From positions 124,001-188,000 of the forward strand of contig NZ_QORI02000008.1 of NCBI RefSeq assembly GCF_003325755.1: a DNA stretch of 64,000 bases, given 5' to 3'. This stretch comes from Pseudomonas sp. SST3. GTDB lineage: Bacteria; Pseudomonadota; Gammaproteobacteria; Pseudomonadales; Pseudomonadaceae. Made by a program: the position numbers and the translations under genes. The notes under the pieces were generated by a model that was not told the origin of the DNA, did not search any database, and saw only the letters and a list, made by a program, of their open reading frames with translations. This document shows, in pieces, positions 19,137-30,786 of the stretch (position 1 is its first letter; each line of letters opens with the position of its first letter).

Positions 19137-20734
19137 ATTCAATCTTCCTGCGCATCTACGGCGGCATGCTCGCCGTGTTGGTGCTGGTCGGGCTGCTGGG
19201 CGCCGGCGGTCTGCATCTACTCAACGAGGTGCGTGCCGACCGGCACCGCGAGGCGCTCGCTGGCGGCACCTTTCGCCTGATGGCGCACAACATGAGCAGC
19301 ATGACGCCGATCGAGCGGCGCCAGGCAGCCAATCTCTGGGGGCGTTTGCTGGGCATACCGCTGCGGGTCCGTACGCTGGGAGACCTCAGCCTGGAAAGCC
19401 GATTGGAGACCCGGCTGCTGCATGGGCAGGTGCTGGTGGAGCAAATGCGTCCGCACAGCGTTACGGTGTTCTCCCTGGTCAGCGCCGAGGACCGTCTGGT
19501 GCTGACCGGCGAGGTCGAACAGCTCAGTGAGCAACTGGCGCGCGCGACCATCTATCTGCTGATCGACGAGCTGATCCGCTATCCCGAAGATGAACAACCC
19601 CAGCGCCTGGCTGAACTCAAGGAGGTGCGCGGTTTCGGTTATCCACTGGAACTGCTGACCCGTAACAGTGCCAGCCTCGATGACGATCAGCGCCGACGGC
19701 TGGATGAAGGCGACACGGTGATGGCGCTGGTCGGTGGTGGCGAGGCCATTCGGGTATTCGCGGCGATCGCCGGGACGCCCTGGATCATGTCCATGGGGCC
19801 GCTGTACCAGTTAAATCCCTATCCGCCGCAATTGCTGGTGCTGATCGGCGTGCTCGGCCTGTCGCTGATCGGGCTGATGGTCTACCTGCTGGTGCGTCAC
19901 CTGGAGCGACGTGTGCGTGAGGTAGAAAGCGCCGCCACGCGTATCGCCGGTGGGCATCTGGAAGCTCGCGTGCCGGATGCCGGCACGGATTCGGTCGGGC
20001 GGCTGGCGAAGGCATTCAATGGCATGGCCAGCCACCTGCAGCGCCTACTGGCGGTCCAGCGGGAAATGGTCAGTGCGGTGGCTCATGAGCTGCGCACGCC
20101 GGTCGCGCGGTTGCGCTTCGGGCTGGAAATGGCCGGTTCGGCGCAAACGCCGGAGGCGCGAACCCGGTACCTCGACGATATGGACGGCGACATCGACGAC
20201 CTGGATCGTCTGGTGGACGAGATGCTGGTGTACACGCGTCTTGAGCGCGGTTCGCCGGAACTGACCTTTCAGAGGGTCGACCTCCGTGCGCTGGTGGATC
20301 AGGTCATTGGTGAGCTGGCACCCCTGCGGCCAGACGTACGGGTAGAGCGCGGGCCCTGCGTGACGTTCGATGACGGCGGCAGCCTTGTCGAGGCCGAACC
20401 GCACTATCTTCGCCGTGCCTTGAGCAATCTGGTGACCAACGCCATGCGCCATGCTGAAACGCGGGTACAGGTGAGCTTCACTATTGATAACGAACGGGCG
20501 CAGCTTGCCGTCGACGATGATGGCCCGGGCGTGCCAGAGGAGGCGTGGGAGAAGGTCTTCGCGCCGTTCCTGCGCCTGGACGACAGCCGCACCCGCGCCT
20601 CTGGCGGGCATGGCCTCGGGCTGTCCATTGTCCGGCGGATCACCTACTGGCACGGCGGCCGCTCGCAGATCGGCCACAGCGAACTGGGCGGCGCTCGCTT
20701 CAGCCTGGTCTGGCCGCGCAAACAGTCGGGATAG
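19133..20734 (+). CDS. rstB: Sensor histidine kinase (RstB-like)
   Basis: This 533-residue inner-membrane kinase has a first membrane helix at about 8-29, a periplasmic sensor of about 200 residues, a second helix at about 232-254 (LLVLIGVLGLSLIGLMVYLL), HAMP to about 305, and the phospho-acceptor H318 (SAVAHELRTPVARLRFGLEM). The ATPase domain shows an N box (RRALSNLVTNAMRHAE) and G boxes (DDDGPGVP, GGHGLGLSIV). It begins with a GTG that overlaps the rstA stop codon, so the pair is coupled and the kinase phosphorylates RstA. Confidence 0.9.
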   Translation: MNSIFLRIYGGMLAVLVLVGLLGAGGLHLLNEVRADRHREALAGGTFRLMAHNMSSMTPIERRQAANLWGRLLGIPLRVRTLGDLSLESRLETRLLHGQVLVEQMRPHSVTVFSLVSAEDRLVLTGEVEQLSEQLARATIYLLIDELIRYPEDEQPQRLAELKEVRGFGYPLELLTRNSASLDDDQRRRLDEGDTVMALVGGGEAIRVFAAIAGTPWIMSMGPLYQLNPYPPQLLVLIGVLGLSLIGLMVYLLVRHLERRVREVESAATRIAGGHLEARVPDAGTDSVGRLAKAFNGMASHLQRLLAVQREMVSAVAHELRTPVARLRFGLEMAGSAQTPEARTRYLDDMDGDIDDLDRLVDEMLVYTRLERGSPELTFQRVDLRALVDQVIGELAPLRPDVRVERGPCVTFDDGGSLVEAEPHYLRRALSNLVTNAMRHAETRVQVSFTIDNERAQLAVDDDGPGVPEEAWEKVFAPFLRLDDSRTRASGGHGLGLSIVRRITYWHGGRSQIGHSELGGARFSLVWPRKQSG

Positions 20735-20844
20735 TTCTGAGGCATCGGTGCGAATCGATTCATCGAGACTGCAAAGAACGACATGCGGATGATGGGTTGC
20801 ACCGATTGGCGTCGATGTCCTGCCGGGTGGGTCGTCATCAGCCG

Positions 20845-21600
20845 TCAAGCCGGGGGCGAGGGTTTTCGACGATGTTCGCGTTCTGAGGCGGCCGGAATGC
20901 TGACCAGACTGAGCAGGTAATCGTCGAACTGCACGAACTGGCCTTCCAGTTCTGCGCCGGTTCTCCATTCTTCCGAGAGGTCATTGAGCAGGCGCAGACG
21001 CGCGTTGCCGTCTGTGTCGTGGTGGGTCAGTTCGGCCTCCTGAAAATAGAAGCGCGTCTTCACCAGCGGATAGAGCGCCTTGAACAGGCTTTCCTTGATC
21101 GAAAACGTCAGCGTCACCCGCATTGCCCGCTGCGCGTCATCGAGCCCGGCATAGCCTTCCAGCTCCCGCGGCGTGAGAATCTCAGCGGCCAGCCGGTCGG
21201 CCCGAGCGACGGGCAGCATCTTCTCTACATCGAGGCCAAGTCCGCGCCACTGATCGCTCCGTGCCACGACCACCGCGGCCCAGCCGGCGCCGTGGGTAAT
21301 CGAGCCGACTATTCCGGACGGCCAGCAGGGCGAGCGGTCTTCCGCGGTCGTCGGAATGCCCGGCACGCCGGTAACCCTGCGCAGGGCTTCGTAGGCGCAG
21401 ATGCGTCCGGCGAGAAATTCGGTCTGGCGCTTGCTCACCGCCCTCATGGCAGGAATGCCCCAGCGGTCGAAATCCTCCGGGTCGAGCAGGTCCGGTTCGA
21501 AGCGAGTGCTGATCAACTGCACACCCGACAAGGCAAGCGGCAGCGGCCAGTGATCCCGCAGTGGCGTGCAGCAGGCGGGATGTGGGGGATGGGAATTCAT
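20845..21600 (-). CDS. pcpS: 4'-phosphopantetheinyl transferase
   Basis: This 251-residue EntD/Sfp-superfamily enzyme moves 4'-phosphopantetheine from coenzyme A to a conserved serine of carrier proteins in fatty acid, siderophore or polyketide synthesis. The signature motifs are present: GSITHGAGWAAVVVA, LGLDVEKM with the Mg-binding acidic pair, and FSIKESLFKALYPL. I chose the ATG at 21600 rather than 21618 because the extra residues are not conserved in type. P. aeruginosa has a single such enzyme, PcpS, in the same part of the genome (from memory). Confidence 0.85.
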   Translation of the reverse strand: MNSHPPHPACCTPLRDHWPLPLALSGVQLISTRFEPDLLDPEDFDRWGIPAMRAVSKRQTEFLAGRICAYEALRRVTGVPGIPTTAEDRSPCWPSGIVGSITHGAGWAAVVVARSDQWRGLGLDVEKMLPVARADRLAAEILTPRELEGYAGLDDAQRAMRVTLTFSIKESLFKALYPLVKTRFYFQEAELTHHDTDGNARLRLLNDLSEEWRTGAELEGQFVQFDDYLLSLVSIPAASEREHRRKPSPPA

Positions 21601-21668
21601 GGCGCTAGTGTGCCTCACTACCGGGCCCTGTGCAGTTCCGGAAATGCACTTCCCGTTGCATGGATCTC

Positions 21669-21742
21669 TTCGCGAGCAAGTTCGCTCCTACGCTGCCGAG
21701 GTTAGCGCCTGACCGTTTTGTAGGCACGAGCTTGCTCGCGAA
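21669..21742. repeat. Inverted REP pair
   Basis: GCGAGCAAGTTCGCTCCTAC (from 21672) and, inverted, GTAGGCACGAGCTTGCTCGC (to about 21740) form two REP units about 30 bases apart, a small BIME. It lies in the convergent gap between the transferase and argP. Confidence 0.7.
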
Positions 21743-21782
21743 CCAGGGGCGCGCTGGCGGGGTGATCAACCGGCCTCGTGCA

Positions 21783-22685
21783 CTACGTCCCCTCAGGCCG
21801 GGCGAGAATTTTCGGTGCGGCCTCGACGATCTGCCGCGACAGGTTTTCCATCCGTGGCGATTGCACCTTCCAGGTATGCCAATACAGCGAAATATCCAGC
21901 GGTGTGTCCGCGGCCAGATCGACCACCTCACCCTGATTCAGCGCATTGTGCAGCAGCAGCTCCGGCACCATGCCATAGCCCAATCCACAGCGAATCGCAT
22001 TGAAACGTGGCTCTGAGCCTGGCACGTAATGGCAGGGATAGGCGCCTTCCGGCAGGCCCAGCTGGCGCAGCAGGAACGACGAGGTGAGACGGTCCTTGCG
22101 CGTGTAGGCGACTACCGGCGCCTTGCGCGCGGCATTGCGGGTCAGGCCATTGGCGAAGTGCTGCTGGCGAAACGCGGCGGATGCCACCAGGCGATAACGC
22201 ATGCTGCCCAGTGGTTTGGCCGTACAACCACGCATGGGCTTGGGTTCGGTGCTGATGCAGCCGATCGCCAGGCCGGTTTCCAGCAGGCTGTAGGTATGGT
22301 CCTGGTCCTCGATGGTGAGATCCAGCAGCACCCGCTCGCGGATCAGCACGTCGGCCAGCGCCGGAAAGAACCAGGTGCCCAGGCTGTCGGCGTTAAGCGC
22401 GGCGACCACCACCAGCGGCGCATCGCTGCGCTCGGCGAGGTCCGCCATCAGGTCGGCTTCCAGCAAAGTGGCACGCTTGAGGTACTGCAACAACCGCTGG
22501 CCGGTCTCGGTTGGCCGGCACGGCCGGCTACGCACCACCAGCGCATTGCCCAGAGCACTTTCCAAGGCACGCACCCGTTGGGAAATCGCCGGTGGGGTCA
22601 AATGCAGGCGCAGGGCCGCCTGCTCGAAGCTGCCGGTATTGATGACAGCGCGGAAGGCTTCGGTCTGCTTCGGATCGAGATTCAA
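21783..22685 (-). CDS. argP: LysR-family regulator ArgP
   Basis: This 300-residue LysR-type regulator has an N-terminal helix-turn-helix (SFEQAALRLHLTPPAISQRV, residues 18-37) and a C-terminal effector domain. Its opening (MNLDPKQTEAFRAVINTGSF) and overall length match ArgP/IciA, which activates the arginine exporter gene argO in response to arginine and lysine. Here the divergent neighbour is a TRIC-type channel gene rather than an argO-like gene, so its local target is unclear. An upstream membrane gene on the opposite strand is the usual arrangement for such a regulator. Confidence 0.85.
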   Translation of the reverse strand: MNLDPKQTEAFRAVINTGSFEQAALRLHLTPPAISQRVRALESALGNALVVRSRPCRPTETGQRLLQYLKRATLLEADLMADLAERSDAPLVVVAALNADSLGTWFFPALADVLIRERVLLDLTIEDQDHTYSLLETGLAIGCISTEPKPMRGCTAKPLGSMRYRLVASAAFRQQHFANGLTRNAARKAPVVAYTRKDRLTSSFLLRQLGLPEGAYPCHYVPGSEPRFNAIRCGLGYGMVPELLLHNALNQGEVVDLAADTPLDISLYWHTWKVQSPRMENLSRQIVEAAPKILARPEGT

Positions 22686-22808
22686 GTGGCTTCTTCCAGC
22701 TTAAGAAAATGTTTGTATAGCCTAAATTTACTTAGCTGAGTCGATTAAACCCGGGTCGGGCCCATAATGGCGCACCTTTCACTGTTATGCCCCGTTTGGA
22801 GTCTCGCT

Positions 22809-23435
22809 GTGACGCTGCTGCACATCATCTATCTGATCGCCATCACGGCCGAAGCCATGTCCGGCGCCATCATGGGCATGCGTCGTGGCATGGACCTGTT
22901 CGGTATCTGCCTGCTGGGCACCGTCACCGCGCTGGGCGGCGGCACGGCGCGCGATGTCCTGCTGGGGCATTACCCGATTGGCTGGATCGCCAACCCCGAA
23001 TACCTCGGCTTTACGGTCGGCGCGGCGATTGTCACCGCCATGGTCGCGCGCCACATGCACCACCTGCGCCAGGTATTTTTGCTGGTCGATGGCCTGGGTC
23101 TGGTGGCCTTCACGGTGATCGGTTGCGGCGTGGCGATGGAGATGGGCGCGCACCCCACGATCGTCGTGCTGGCCGGCTTGATTACCGGCATATTCGGCGG
23201 ACTGCTGCGCGACATCCTCTGCAATGAGGTACCAATGGTGCTGCAGCGCGAGCTGTATGCGACCGTGGCGCTGTTTACCGGCGTGCTTTACGTCGGCCTG
23301 TTGTGGCTGGGCGTCAGCAACTCCATCGCCTCGCTTGCCACGCTCTGTGCCGGCTTCCTGTTCCGCGTGCTGGCGATGACGTTCCAGTGGAGGCTTCCGC
23401 ATTTTCAAGGGCGCGACATCCGCGGTCTGGACTGA
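22809..23435 (+). CDS. TRIC-type cation channel family protein (YadS/UPF0126)
   Basis: This 208-residue protein has six or seven membrane helices and a clear internal duplication, with GGGTARDVLLG in the first half and GGLLRDILCNEVP in the second. These are the paired glycine-rich kinks of bacterial TRIC trimeric cation channels, formerly UPF0126. The GTG at 22809 follows GGAG at eight bases; the frame extends to 22767 with a non-membrane start and is rejected. It is divergent from argP. Confidence 0.82.
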   Translation: MTLLHIIYLIAITAEAMSGAIMGMRRGMDLFGICLLGTVTALGGGTARDVLLGHYPIGWIANPEYLGFTVGAAIVTAMVARHMHHLRQVFLLVDGLGLVAFTVIGCGVAMEMGAHPTIVVLAGLITGIFGGLLRDILCNEVPMVLQRELYATVALFTGVLYVGLLWLGVSNSIASLATLCAGFLFRVLAMTFQWRLPHFQGRDIRGLD

Positions 23436-23565
23436 GCGACAGCGACCCGCCCCAGGCGACAGGGGCGGATGGATCTCTCACGGTTGTCACTCGGCCGCTC
23501 TGGCAGGCAGATTCCCGCTCGGGGAGCCGCTACACTAGCGCTCTGGCCACCAGGGGAATGGATCC

Positions 23566-26319
<2,754 letters not shown>

Positions 26320-26339
26320 GCCTTGGCGTTCGCTTGAAT

Positions 26340-26361
26340 CCATTCGCCCCGCGGCGAATGG
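26340..26361. terminator. Bidirectional hairpin between gacS and ggt
   Basis: CCATTCGCC and GGCGAATGG form a 9-bp stem with loop CCGC in the 70-base gap between these convergent genes. There is no T-run, so its strength as an intrinsic terminator is uncertain. Confidence 0.45.
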
Positions 26362-26389
26362 TGGCCGCAGGCCTGTCCGGCGGTCTGGT

Positions 26390-28180
26390 TCAGTCGCCCA
26401 TCACCACGCCTTCCCGACGCGGGTCGGCTCCGCCGAACCAGCCGCTGTCGGTGCGCTGGATGGCTTGCAGGCCGCTGGTCATCTCCGTCTCGTTGACCTG
26501 ATGGCCTCGCGCTTTCAATGACTCCACGGTGCTAGCTGGAAAACGCCCGGCTTCGAGGACGGTCGGGCCATTGAAGCTGCCGAAGTTCGGCAGATCGATC
26601 GCCTTTTGCGCATTCAGGCCCCAGCCATACATGCCCAGCAGCGTCTTCGCCGTGAAGTGAATGATCGCCGCACCGCCGGGCGAGCCGACGCTGGCAAGCA
26701 GCCGGTTGCCGGCGGCGTCGAATACCAGCGTCGGGCTCATGCTCGAACGGGGTCGTTTGTTCGGCTCGACGCGATTGGCAACCGGCCGGCCCTGAGCGTC
26801 ACGCGGCTCGAAAGCGAAATCGGTGAGTTCGTTATTCAGCAGATAACCGCCGGGCAAGCCGGTTCCGCCGTCATTGAGCAGGCGTGAGCCGAACGCCTGT
26901 TCGATGGTGGTGGTCATTGCCAGGGCATTGCCTTGATCGTCGACGATGCTGATGTGGCTGGTGCCGTATTCCGGTTGCGCAGGCTGGGAAGCGAAGGCGA
27001 TGGGCATCGTTCCAGGCTCGCCCGGTTCGGCGGTGCCCATGCTGCGCGGCCCGATCAGCCCGGCGCGCTGCTTGAGGTAGTTGGGGGCGAGCATGCTGTT
27101 CCATGTGCGCCCCGGTACCGGGACGAAATCCGGGTCGGCCAGGTACTTGGCACGGTCTGCATAGGCCAAGCGCGACGCTTCGGTATAGCGGTGCAGGAAC
27201 TCTGCCGATGGCACACCCTGATCCAGTGCCGGTAACGGCGACAGCTGCTCGAGAATCCCGAGAATCTGCATCTGGGTGATATGCCCGGAGGACGGCGGAG
27301 GAAAGCCGCACACCTGATAGCGCTGCTGCCAGAGGTTACAGAGCGGATCACGCTGGCGCGGTTCATAGACCTCCAGATCGCTGAGCGTGATGGTCCCGCG
27401 GTTGTGGTGTTCGCTCACCTGCCGGACCAGCGCCTGGGCGTTAACGCCGCGATAGAAGGCGTCGCTGCCTTGCTCGGCAATGTTGCGTAGCAGCTCGGCG
27501 AGCGCGGGGTTGCGCAAACGATGGCCCACCGGCCAGGGCGAGCCGTCCGGTTGGTAATAGAAGGCCGCTGCCGGCGGGTTGTCGCGAAGCGCCGGGTCGC
27601 TCTTGAGTAATCCATGCAGGCGCGGGCTGATCTCGAAGCCGTCCTCGGCGAGCCGGATAGCCGGCTGCAGCAATTCTCGCCAGGGCAGCTCGCCGTATTG
27701 TTGGTGCGCCTGTTCGAGCATTTTTACCGTGCCGGGGACCCCCACTGAGCGGCCACCGACGACTGCCTCCTGGAAAGCCATGGGCGTGCCGTCGGCTTTT
27801 ATGAACAGGTTTTCGTCGACTGCGGCCGGGGCCGTCTCGCGCCCGTCCAACGCGGTCACCTGTTCGCCATCCCAATGCAGCAGAAAGGCGCCGCCGCCGA
27901 GACCGCTGGATTGCGGTTCGACCAGCGTCAATACCATCTGCACGGCAACAGCCGCGTCCATTGCGCTGCCGCCGGCCTTGAGAATTTTGTAGCCCGCCTC
28001 GGTGGCCAGCGGATTGGCGGCGGCCACGGCAAAGTGTTCGGCGGCCCAGCCGGCTTTGGGGGTATAGCCGCTAGAGCCTTCCGGCGCAGGTGGCGTCTGG
28101 CTAGGGGAGTCCGACGTGGTGCAGGCGGTCAGACTGGCGAAGAGAAAGGTAAAGACCAGTGCAGCAGGACCGGCGGGCAT
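26390..28180 (-). CDS. ggt: Gamma-glutamyltransferase (exported lipoprotein)
   Basis: This 596-residue Ntn-hydrolase splits or transfers the gamma-glutamyl group of glutathione in the periplasm. The N-terminus carries a lipoprotein signal (VFTFLFASLTACTTSDSP, lipobox LTAC). The large subunit follows (HFAVAAANPLATEAGYKILK; GGGAFLLHWDG), then the autoprocessing Thr in YGTSHISIVDDQGNALAMTT, which starts the small subunit, then GSPGGAAIIHFT. The length is normal. It is convergent with gacS; no operon partner is seen. Confidence 0.93.
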   Translation of the reverse strand: MPAGPAALVFTFLFASLTACTTSDSPSQTPPAPEGSSGYTPKAGWAAEHFAVAAANPLATEAGYKILKAGGSAMDAAVAVQMVLTLVEPQSSGLGGGAFLLHWDGEQVTALDGRETAPAAVDENLFIKADGTPMAFQEAVVGGRSVGVPGTVKMLEQAHQQYGELPWRELLQPAIRLAEDGFEISPRLHGLLKSDPALRDNPPAAAFYYQPDGSPWPVGHRLRNPALAELLRNIAEQGSDAFYRGVNAQALVRQVSEHHNRGTITLSDLEVYEPRQRDPLCNLWQQRYQVCGFPPPSSGHITQMQILGILEQLSPLPALDQGVPSAEFLHRYTEASRLAYADRAKYLADPDFVPVPGRTWNSMLAPNYLKQRAGLIGPRSMGTAEPGEPGTMPIAFASQPAQPEYGTSHISIVDDQGNALAMTTTIEQAFGSRLLNDGGTGLPGGYLLNNELTDFAFEPRDAQGRPVANRVEPNKRPRSSMSPTLVFDAAGNRLLASVGSPGGAAIIHFTAKTLLGMYGWGLNAQKAIDLPNFGSFNGPTVLEAGRFPASTVESLKARGHQVNETEMTSGLQAIQRTDSGWFGGADPRREGVVMGD

Positions 28181-28398
28181 AAGGGTTTCCTTGTGGAAGA
28201 GTGGATAGAAGTGCTGCTTATAGAGCTAGACCACTGACAACTATCTGCCAAGCCTGATCGCTGCGTTTGATACGAGATAGCGCCGATTGCAGCGGCTCAG
28301 GAGTGCTACAGCTGCGACGAAGGCTAAGCGGTCTGCCCGTGTCCGGTCGTTGCCGGTATCATGTGCGCCTTCCAAATGCCGCTCGGTTCATCGACGCC

Positions 28399-29301
28399 AT
28401 GACAATTCAGTACCCGACCATTGCCGATTGCGTCGGCAACACGCCCCTGGTTCGCCTGCAGCGTCTGCCTGGCGAAACCAGCAACACCATTCTGGTTAAA
28501 CTCGAAGGCAACAATCCCGCGGGTTCGGTGAAGGATCGCCCGGCATTGTCGATGATTGCGCGTGCAGAGGCGCGCGGGGACATCAAACCCGGCGATACCC
28601 TGATCGAAGCCACTTCCGGCAATACCGGCATTGCCTTGGCCATGGCCGCGGCAATCAAGGGCTACAAGTTCATCCTGATCATGCCGGACAACTCCAGCGC
28701 CGAGCGCAAGGCAGCGATGACCGCCTACGGCGCCGAGCTTGTTCTGGTGAGCAAGGAAGAGGGCATGGAAGGCGCCCGTGACCTGGCGGTGAAGATGGCA
28801 GCCGAAGGCCGCGGCAAGGTCCTCGATCAGTTCGCCAATGGCGACAACCCCGAAGCGCATTACAGCAGCACCGGCCCCGAGCTGTGGCGGCAGACCGGCG
28901 GCAGCATCACTCACTTCGTCAGTTCCATGGGCACCACCGGCACCATCATGGGCGTGTCGCGCTACCTGAAGGAGCAGAACCCGGCGATCCAGATCATCGG
29001 CCTGCAACCCATGGAGGGCGCGGCGATCCCTGGAATTCGTCGTTGGCCGCAGGAGTACCTGCCGAAGATCTACCAGGCCGAGCGTGTCGATCGCATCGTC
29101 GACATGGCCCAAGCCGAGGCCGAACACGTCATGCGCCGTCTGGCGCGCGAAGAAGGCATCTTCTGCGGCGTGTCATCAGGCGGTGCGGTTGCCGCTGCGC
29201 TGCGGCTATCGCAGGAAGTCGAGAACGCGGTGATCGTCGCGATCATTTGCGACCGTGGTGATCGCTACCTGTCGACGGGCGTGTATGACCAGCCCAACTG
29301 A
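28399..29301 (+). CDS. cysM: Cysteine synthase B
   Basis: This 300-residue PLP enzyme makes cysteine from O-acetylserine and sulfide (CysM also accepts thiosulfate). The PLP lysine is in NPAGSVKDRPALSMI, the phosphate loop in EATSGNTGIALAMAA and the C-terminal SSGGAVAAALRL follows. The DRPALSMI form and the shorter length point to CysM rather than CysK. The ATG at 28399 gives MTIQYPTIADCVGNTPLVRL; the frame runs upstream to 28267 without support. rlmD follows 30 bases downstream. Confidence 0.94.
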   Translation: MTIQYPTIADCVGNTPLVRLQRLPGETSNTILVKLEGNNPAGSVKDRPALSMIARAEARGDIKPGDTLIEATSGNTGIALAMAAAIKGYKFILIMPDNSSAERKAAMTAYGAELVLVSKEEGMEGARDLAVKMAAEGRGKVLDQFANGDNPEAHYSSTGPELWRQTGGSITHFVSSMGTTGTIMGVSRYLKEQNPAIQIIGLQPMEGAAIPGIRRWPQEYLPKIYQAERVDRIVDMAQAEAEHVMRRLAREEGIFCGVSSGGAVAAALRLSQEVENAVIVAIICDRGDRYLSTGVYDQPN

Positions 29302-29331
29302 CCAGGCGATACGCGAAGGCGGTAGCTGCTG

Positions 29332-30687
29332 ATGGCCAAACGCAGCGGCGGTTTGCGCTTCCAGCCCAGCGGTGGCGAGAAAAAGCCTCAGATTCCGACC
29401 GGCAAGAAGCAACGTCTCAGCATCGAGCGCCTGGCCAACGACGGTCGTGGTATCGCCTTCGTTGATGGACGTACCTGGTTCGTCGACGGCGCCTTGCCGG
29501 GCGAAGAGGTCGAGGCGCGGGTTATGGGCGCGCGCAGTCAGATCGTCGAGGCGCGCAGTGAGCGGGTGTTGGCCGCCAGCGCGCAGCGCCGCATGGAGCC
29601 TTGTCCGCATGCGCGCGTTTGCGGCGGCTGCAACCTGCAGCACCTTTCGGCTGCCGATCAGTTGGCGCTAAAACAGCGCAGCCTCGCCGAGCAGTTGTCG
29701 CGGCTGGCGGGTATCGAACCACAGGTCTGGGCGCCGCCGTTGAGCGGGCCCGAGTTCGGCTATCGCCGCCGCGCCAGGTTGGCGGTGCGCTGGGATAACA
29801 AGGCGCGGCGGCTGGACGTAGGCTTCCGCGCCGGCGCCAGCCAGGACATCGTTTCGATCCGTGAATGCCATGTGCTGGTACAGCCCTTGCAAACGTTGTT
29901 GCCGGCTTTGCTGTCCGTATTGCATGCGCTGGACAAGCCGCAAGCGATCGGGCACGTGGAACTGTTCAGCGGCACAGCCGACGCGGTACTCGTGCGTCAC
30001 ACAGCCGCGTTGGCCGAGGCGGATCTGCAGCGGCTGACGGCCTTTGCCCAGGCGCAGGGCGTGCAGCTCTGGCTGCAGGGCGAAGGACCGCCGCAACCGC
30101 TGGATCCCGCCTATGCGCTGGGCTATCGCCTGCCGGCCTGGGATCTGGAGCTGGCGTGGCGGCCGGGTGATTTCATCCAGGTCAACGCCTCGGTGAACGA
30201 GGCGATGGTGGCGCAGGCGCTGGATTGGCTCGCACCAGAGGCGGGCGAGCGGGTACTGGACCTGTTCTGCGGCCTCGGCAATTTCGCGTTGCCGCTGGCA
30301 CGTCAGGGGGCGACAGTCGTGGCGGTGGAGGGCGTTGATGAGATGGTTGAGCGGGCCCGCACCAATGCGGCGCATAACGGTCTGGTGAATGCGCACTTTT
30401 ATCGGGCGGACCTGTCGAAGCCGCTGGCCGACGCGCAATGGGCCGACGGCGGCTTCGCGGCCGTGCTGCTGGACCCACCGCGTGACGGCGCGCTCGAACT
30501 GGTTCGGCAGATGGCGACTTTAGGCGCAAGGCGCGTGGTCTATGTTTCGTGCAATCCTGCAACGCTGGCACGTGATGCGGCTGAGTTGGCCCGCCAGGGG
30601 TATGAACTCAAGCGGGTCGGGGTGCTGGATATGTTTCCGCAAACGGCACACGTCGAGGCGATGGCTCTTTTCGAGCGGTTGGCTTAG
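29332..30687 (+). CDS. rlmD: 23S rRNA m5U1939 methyltransferase
   Basis: This 451-residue SAM-dependent enzyme methylates U1939 of 23S rRNA. It has an N-terminal TRAM domain ([20 protein letters not shown]), a 4Fe-4S cluster site ([15 protein letters not shown] with the fourth Cys in SIRECHV), the SAM loop [16 protein letters not shown] and the catalytic nucleophile in [12 protein letters not shown]. Length and order are standard. It sits between cysM and relA and is likely co-transcribed with cysM. Confidence 0.94.
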   Translation: MAKRSGGLRFQPSGGEKKPQIPTGKKQRLSIERLANDGRGIAFVDGRTWFVDGALPGEEVEARVMGARSQIVEARSERVLAASAQRRMEPCPHARVCGGCNLQHLSAADQLALKQRSLAEQLSRLAGIEPQVWAPPLSGPEFGYRRRARLAVRWDNKARRLDVGFRAGASQDIVSIRECHVLVQPLQTLLPALLSVLHALDKPQAIGHVELFSGTADAVLVRHTAALAEADLQRLTAFAQAQGVQLWLQGEGPPQPLDPAYALGYRLPAWDLELAWRPGDFIQVNASVNEAMVAQALDWLAPEAGERVLDLFCGLGNFALPLARQGATVVAVEGVDEMVERARTNAAHNGLVNAHFYRADLSKPLADAQWADGGFAAVLLDPPRDGALELVRQMATLGARRVVYVSCNPATLARDAAELARQGYELKRVGVLDMFPQTAHVEAMALFERLA

Positions 30688-30786
30688 CGGTTTTTTCTGA
30701 CAGGCAGGCAGCCTGTGGTTCAACCGACCGACTCCCAGAAAGTCGGCGTATTCGACGCAGATCATGCGTAGAGGGAAGGTATATAG